64,000 nucleotides of DNA. Source: Paenibacillus sp. G2S3 (GTDB lineage: Bacteria > Bacillota > Bacilli > Paenibacillales > Paenibacillaceae). Made by a program: the position numbers and the translations under genes. The stretch's first letter is position 1. Every line of letters starts with the position of its first letter. Location of the stretch: NCBI RefSeq assembly GCF_030123105.1, contig NZ_CP126095.1:5518001-5582000 (forward strand), read 5' to 3'. Positions 59,762 to 64,000 of this stretch are shown here, piece by piece. The notes below the pieces were generated by a model. It did no database searches and had not been told where the DNA came from. It was given only the letters and a program-made list of their open reading frames with translations.

Positions 59762-60606
59762 CTCACCATCTCTCTGCGCCGGGTTCCGTCGCCAAACCCC
59801 GCCCTGTTTCCCCGGTGTTCAAGCAAGAGGGATACAGCCTCCATATGATCTGCTGTAATTAACTGCTGCAAAGGATCTGTGCCATCTTCCTTACGTCTGA
59901 CCGCATTCAGTTTCCCTACATGTACTTTGTGAGCAGCTACCACACGTAAACCACTCAGAACGGCCTGTGCATGTGCCAGAGGGGGACGCGATAATGATTC
60001 AGTCCCTAAGATTTCAAGCGCTTTGCGGCTGATTGCGTGCGGAACTGCCGTCATCGAGCATCCTTTTAGATCCGGACGGCCAAGCAAAATATTGAGTGCA
60101 TGTTTGGACAGCACCACCGGATGGGGCGAAAGTCTTCGTACTGGTCCGGAATAATTATTAAGCGCTAAGTCTGCGCCACCACTAATAGCGGTGACGAAAG
60201 GACGTAGCCCCGAGGCAGGAATTACTAAATCTCCATCGGTAAACAAGAGGATCTCTCCTTTAGCTGCCTCTGCTCCGACACTGCGGCCCGCGTCATGTCC
60301 AAGCGGCAACTCATAGGAAATAACATGCGCACCAAGCGAAAGGGCAATTTCTGCCGTTTGATCGGCTGATCCGTTGACGACTACAATAACCTCGCAGCGC
60401 GGATGGACCCCTCTAGCTCCAGATATCACTCCCGCAATGGTCCTCGCTTCATTCATGGCCGGAATAATAACGGAAACATAGGGATTTGGATGGTTAACGA
60501 TAGGGACTGCAGCGACTTGCCGCACTGGGCGTGAAGTCCGCCGCTTGATCCGAGAGACCCGCCGTCCCGTGCGGCGGGCAGAAGTACGTTTGGGCTTCAT
60601 GCTCAT
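59758..60606 (-). CDS. GT2-like transferase with Arg-rich N-terminus
   Basis: 282 residues (or 280 from the second ATG, better spaced from GGTGG). Residues 3-32 are Arg/Lys-rich (KPKRTSARRTGRRVSRIKRR). Catalytic part: PYVSVIIPAMNEARTIAGVI, GRSVGAEAAKGEILLFTDGD with the TDGD metal site, and CSMTAVPHAISRKALEILG. Paralogue of the gene it overlaps. First gene of a four-gene operon (two basic GT2 enzymes, one GT2, one nucleotidyltransferase) with a sigma-K-like promoter 50 bases upstream. Confidence 0.83.
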   Translation of the reverse strand: MSMKPKRTSARRTGRRVSRIKRRTSRPVRQVAAVPIVNHPNPYVSVIIPAMNEARTIAGVISGARGVHPRCEVIVVVNGSADQTAEIALSLGAHVISYELPLGHDAGRSVGAEAAKGEILLFTDGDLVIPASGLRPFVTAISGGADLALNNYSGPVRRLSPHPVVLSKHALNILLGRPDLKGCSMTAVPHAISRKALEILGTESLSRPPLAHAQAVLSGLRVVAAHKVHVGKLNAVRRKEDGTDPLQQLITADHMEAVSLLLEHRGNRAGFGDGTRRREMVR

Positions 60607-60656
60607 CCACCTTCCTTACAGAGCCTATTCGTCAGGCTGAGGGTTACATCACAGTT

Positions 60657-60678
60657 TATGTACTACGCCGAACAGGGT
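60657..60678 (-). promoter_or_regulatory. Sigma-K-type promoter of the terminal GT2 operon
   Basis: Minus strand: TACC with AC at 60678-60677, 16 bases, CATAAACTG starting at 60660. Matches the AC-N16/17-CATA pattern. Confidence 0.55.
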
Positions 60679-60861
60679 AACGGCCTTTGTCTCCTGTCAT
60701 TTGGAAAACAGGACAAATGTACTCACCGCCAAACTTCGGCTGAGACACATTTGCTTAAACGAAGCATGCTATCGGACACAGTTAGCCCTAAACGCCGAAT
60801 TATCGCATATTTGGATGGCTATCGGACTCCATAGCTGCTATTGTTCTAAATCACACAAAAT

Positions 60862-60954
60862 AATGACCTTTTTCTAAGGAATAGCTTCAGTGGAGTCCGA
60901 AACCAGCTTCAAATGGTGATCAATTTGCAAATAACGTCATCTGGGTCCGAAAAC
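60862..60954 (+). repeat. Intergenic repeat, copy of 24581-24672
   Basis: TGACCTTTTTCTAAGGAATA, TGGAGTCCGAAA, then ATTTGCAAATAACGTCATCT GGGTCCGAAA in the same order as the minus strand at 24581-24672. The last 30 bases are identical. It lies in the 520-base gap 60607-61127, which otherwise contains the promoter above and a terminator. Confidence 0.7.
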
Positions 60955-61052
60955 CGCAGCGGGTGATTAGATTAGCCCACTATCGGGTACAGTTAAAGCC
61001 GCAGCAGGTGACTAGGACTCGCAGGTGCATGTATCTAACGTAGCTAACGACC

Positions 61053-61102
61053 AAAAAAAAAAGCAGAGCAGCGATCTCCAATAAGGAGAATCGCTGCTCT
61101 GT
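61053..61102 (-). terminator. Strong rho-independent terminator
   Basis: Minus strand: AGAGCAGCGATTCTCC / GGAGATCGCTGCTCT with loop TTATT followed by a run of ten T. Ends the repeat-protein gene. Confidence 0.93.
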
Positions 61103-61127
61103 CTTTTTAAGAAAGACTATTTGAAGT

Positions 61128-64000
61128 TTAGTCAAACACACGATCATCCACTGCCGGTTTGGCTAAAGGAGCTCCGATAGCAATCCAAGAGATGACCCCG
61201 TAGAAATGCGGAGTTTCACGTAATCGCACCACTTGAATGACTGCATCTCCATTGGCTCTACTCTTCAAGGAAGCATAGAAGTAAGGTTGATTAGTCATGG
61301 CAACAAGCACATAACCGGTATGACCAAAGTTCTCATCAAACGATACGGTCACCTCCACACTCTCAGCATCCCCATTGAACATAAAGGCTGTCATTCCGAA
61401 CTGCTGAAGCGTCTCTCGCTTTCCTGCAGTCTGAATCGGACTGAAGGATAGATGTTCAGCATTTACAGAATTCGCTGCCAAATGGGACCCATTTACTGCA
61501 CCGGGAGCAATATGATAATCCTGAACGCTTTCTTCCTCCAGATGACGGGCTTGAATGGCAAAAGAAGAAATTTTTGAACCCACAACCGCCTCATCCTGAA
61601 GCTCTGTCGTCCCTACGGAACCATCGGCTAGATGAGCGGACTCGATGCTGCCTGCCTTCAGCTTAGCTCCGTTGATACTTGCATCAGGGAGCAATGCTGA
61701 GCTGCGTGTTTCATCCGCTAGATGCTCCAATTTGATGATACCAGGCTGCAAATGTCGATCAGCTACAATCTGGTCAGCAAGATGCTCTCCGTACACACTC
61801 CATGGCTGTAAATGTAAAGAATTCACTGAACCTTCGGCCAGCTTTTCTTCAGTAATACTGCCTTCCGGCAACAAATCGGCACTACGTACCTCTTCTGCCA
61901 GGTGCTTCAGAGTGATGCTGTCAGATCGAATATGGCGACTATCCACCGCATCCCCTGCTAAATGACCACCATAGACACTACCAGGAGCCAGATGGAAAGA
62001 ATGGATGGATCCACCCTCCAATTTTTCTCCTGTGATACTACCGTCTGGCAGCAACTCGGCGCTAAACACTTCTTCTGACAGATGACTCAGGTTAATGCTT
62101 CCAGACCGGACATGGCGGCTATCTATCGTATCACTCGCTAAATGTCCCCCGTACACACTGCCCGGAGACAGATGGAAGGCATTAATGGATCCACCCTCCA
62201 GTTTCTTTCCAGTAATGCTGCCGTCTGGCAGTAGATCAGAGCTACGAACCTCTTCCGACAGATGAGCCAGTGTAATCTCTCCATGTCGGATATGACGGCC
62301 TTTTACTGTACTTGAACTCAGATGACTGCCATTTACACTTTCAGGCATTAGATGAATAGAAGCTACCGATGCTTCCGCTAACTTATTGCCGGTAAGGCTA
62401 CCGTCTGGCAGCAGATCAGAGCTACGAACCTCTTCTGACAGATGCGCTAGGTTGATCTCACCATTCTGAATATGACGACCTTCTACTGAACCCAGGCTCA
62501 GATGACTACTTCCTACACTTCTAGATATTAGATGAATGGAATCTACGGATGCTTCCGCCAACTTCTCGCCAGTAAGGCTACCGTTTGGCAGCAGATCAGA
62601 GCTACGAACCTCTTCCGACAGGTGAGCTAGGGTGATCTCACCAGGCAGGATATGACATCCTTCTATCGAACCTAAAGTGAGATGACTACCATCCACACTT
62701 CCAGGCACTAGATGAATGGAATCTACCGATGCTTCCGCCAACTTCTCTCCAGTAATACTACCGTCTGGAAGCAACTCGGAGCTGCGTACCTCTTCCGATA
62801 AATGAACTAGGGTGATTTCACCATGCAGGATATGACGACCTTCTATTGAACCAGGACTCAGATGACTACTCCCTACACTTTCTGGTGCGAGATGACTAGA
62901 ATCTACGGATTCTTCTGCCAGCTTCTCCCCGGTAATACAACCTTCCGGTAACAAGTCTGCACTACGCACTTCTTTGGCCAGATGAGCCAGCGTAATCTCA
63001 CTGTACCCGATATGACGGCCTTCTATTGTATCCAGGGCCAGATGACTGCCATTCACACTTCCAGGTATTAGATGATTTGAATTCACGGATTCTTCCGCTA
63101 GCTTTTCTCTGGTAATACTGCCGTCTGGGAGCAAGTTTGCACTACGTGCATCTTTCGCTAGATGAGCCAGTGTAATCTCACTGTACCCGATATGACGGCC
63201 TTCTATTGTATCCGGGCTCAGGTGACTGCCATTTACACTTCCAGGTATTAGATGATTTGAATTCACAGATTCTTCCGCCAGCTTTTCTCTGGTAATACTG
63301 CCGTCTGGAAGCAAGTCTGCGCTACGTGCATCTTTCGCTAGATGAGCTAAGGTGATTTCACTGTGTCCGATATGGTGACCTTTTACTGTATCCGAGCTCA
63401 AATGAATGCCGTTTACACTTCCAGCCACTAAATGAATAGAACCTACCGATTCCTCAGCGAGCTTCTCGCCGGTAATACTACCGTCAGGCAGTAGCTCAGA
63501 GCTATAAGTTTCTTCTGCCAGATGAGCCAGTGTGATCTCACCATGCCGGATGTGACGTCCTTCTACTGCTCCCAGAATCAGATGATTTCCATCTACGCTT
63601 CCAGGTACAAGATGAATAGAATCTACCGATGCTTCTGCTAGCTTCTCCCCGGTAATACTGCCCTCTGGCAGCAAGTCGGAGCTACGTGCATCTTCGGCTA
63701 GATGAGCCAGCTTGATCTCACCATGCCCGATATGCCGCCCTTCAATCGTATCAACACTTAGATGGCTGCCGTCTACACTGCCCGGTGAAAGATGCTGGGA
63801 ATCCACAGCCCCTTTGGCCAGCTTAGAGCCGCTAATGCTGCCCTCCTGTATTTGAATCGTAGAGATGGAATTAGGAATAATATGGCCATTTCCGATGGAC
63901 AACGGCCGAATATGCGCCCCGCCGATGCTTCCCGGATTCAAATGTCTGCTCTGAACCGCGCTATCGCTAATGGATTTTGAATGAACTGCATTCACAGATA
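61128..64000 (-). CDS. Giant decapeptide-repeat surface protein, WIAG-tail type, 5' end outside window
   Basis: At least 957 residues; the frame is open to the right edge, so the N-terminus is missing. It is built from decapeptides of the form SVxxxHLxxG, grouped six at a time into 60-residue units (GSITGEKLAE, SVDSIHLVPG, SVDGNHLILG and so on), 12 tandem units. The last 130 residues are a globular beta domain ending GVISWIAIGAPLAKP, matching what I recall of the WIAG-tail domain of Paenibacillus. Similar decapeptides form the shafts of phage tail fibres. I infer a long rod-like fibre, probably on the spore surface given the neighbours. Several His per unit fall in register. Confidence 0.75.
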   Translation of the reverse strand, partial: SVNAVHSKSISDSAVQSRHLNPGSIGGAHIRPLSIGNGHIIPNSISTIQIQEGSISGSKLAKGAVDSQHLSPGSVDGSHLSVDTIEGRHIGHGEIKLAHLAEDARSSDLLPEGSITGEKLAEASVDSIHLVPGSVDGNHLILGAVEGRHIRHGEITLAHLAEETYSSELLPDGSITGEKLAEESVGSIHLVAGSVNGIHLSSDTVKGHHIGHSEITLAHLAKDARSADLLPDGSITREKLAEESVNSNHLIPGSVNGSHLSPDTIEGRHIGYSEITLAHLAKDARSANLLPDGSITREKLAEESVNSNHLIPGSVNGSHLALDTIEGRHIGYSEITLAHLAKEVRSADLLPEGCITGEKLAEESVDSSHLAPESVGSSHLSPGSIEGRHILHGEITLVHLSEEVRSSELLPDGSITGEKLAEASVDSIHLVPGSVDGSHLTLGSIEGCHILPGEITLAHLSEEVRSSDLLPNGSLTGEKLAEASVDSIHLISRSVGSSHLSLGSVEGRHIQNGEINLAHLSEEVRSSDLLPDGSLTGNKLAEASVASIHLMPESVNGSHLSSSTVKGRHIRHGEITLAHLSEEVRSSDLLPDGSITGKKLEGGSINAFHLSPGSVYGGHLASDTIDSRHVRSGSINLSHLSEEVFSAELLPDGSITGEKLEGGSIHSFHLAPGSVYGGHLAGDAVDSRHIRSDSITLKHLAEEVRSADLLPEGSITEEKLAEGSVNSLHLQPWSVYGEHLADQIVADRHLQPGIIKLEHLADETRSSALLPDASINGAKLKAGSIESAHLADGSVGTTELQDEAVVGSKISSFAIQARHLEEESVQDYHIAPGAVNGSHLAANSVNAEHLSFSPIQTAGKRETLQQFGMTAFMFNGDAESVEVTVSFDENFGHTGYVLVAMTNQPYFYASLKSRANGDAVIQVVRLRETPHFYGVISWIAIGAPLAKPAVDDRVFD
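61655..63810 (-). repeat. 180-bp coding tandem repeat, 12 copies
   Basis: The motif coding LLP(D/E/N)GS(I/L)TGEKLAE recurs every 180 bases exactly, with no indels across 12 copies. Neighbouring units differ mainly at third positions and at the two variable residues of each decapeptide. Limits are approximate. Confidence 0.9.

Noticed and set aside
34910..60606. Capsule or S-layer glycan locus of vegetative cells
   Set aside because: Not fully excluded, but CgeB genes, sigma-K-type promoters and absence of Wzx, Wzy or Wzz chain export genes favour a spore role.
61655..63810. Regular 180-bp repeats that could be mistaken for a CRISPR array or satellite
   Set aside because: They are entirely coding in one frame, the period is far above CRISPR spacing, and there are no unique spacers.
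61128..64000. Prophage tail-fibre gene
   Set aside because: Decapeptide shafts are similar, but no phage structural, lysis or integrase gene is nearby and the WIAG-like end fits a Paenibacillus surface protein.

Overview
The window looks like the chromosome of an endospore-forming Paenibacillus-type bacterium (Bacillota). Reasons: a 74-codon gerE, a YhcN/YlaJ-type spore lipoprotein, an ECF sigma/DUF4179 anti-sigma pair, an ATPase-less LplB/LplC-type sugar transporter, CgeB-family spore proteins, a WIAG-tail-like repeat protein, and strong AGGAGG-type ribosome binding sites. No tRNA, rRNA, phage, transposase or CRISPR array was seen.

Layout. 1-9.9 kb: small housekeeping and stress genes (Nudix, quinone oxidoreductase with an ArsR-like regulator, ECF sigma/anti-sigma), an AraC regulator read in frame into an iron-siderophore binding lipoprotein, and several short or decayed genes. 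9.5-14.7 kb: a Fur-box-controlled siderophore-type cluster (PchR/YbtA-like AraC regulator, two ABC half-transporters, one small gene carrying a nonsense codon). 14.8-23.5 kb: one sugar operon (LacI regulator, BadF-type kinase, GH4 phospho-glycosidase, two permeases, binding lipoprotein, secreted glycosidase). 23.6-24.5 kb: gerE with a sigma-K-type promoter and a small unknown gene. 25-29.2 kb: the iron uptake operon efeO-efeB-efeU behind a strong promoter with a Fur box; efeU is frameshifted in a GC-rich patch. 29.5-33.5 kb: a LacI regulator, then an rpiR-nagB-nagA amino-sugar operon.

34.9-64 kb is dominated by surface-glycan genes. They include about eight glycosyltransferases, a three-enzyme set for a UDP-N-acetyl-L-deoxyaminosugar, a sugar nucleotidyltransferase, two CgeB proteins, a hexosyltransferase-like membrane protein and an LTA-synthase-like phosphotransferase. 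Three small helical proteins and a very Arg/Lys-rich protein form one operon, and a giant decapeptide-repeat protein runs off the right edge. Sigma-K-like promoters (AC, then 16-17 bases, then CATA) stand before the small-protein operon and the last glycosyltransferase operon, with the same architecture as at gerE. The two CgeB proteins and the Arg-rich protein share a Gly-Tyr repeat module. My reading is that this is a late-sporulation, mother-cell-expressed locus that decorates the spore surface; this is the best candidate here for an undescribed system.

Other notable points are a guanine-class purine riboswitch before an amidohydrolase, a terminator module that recurs three times and matches the 3' end of gerE, and at least three families of intergenic repeats with copies far apart in the window.
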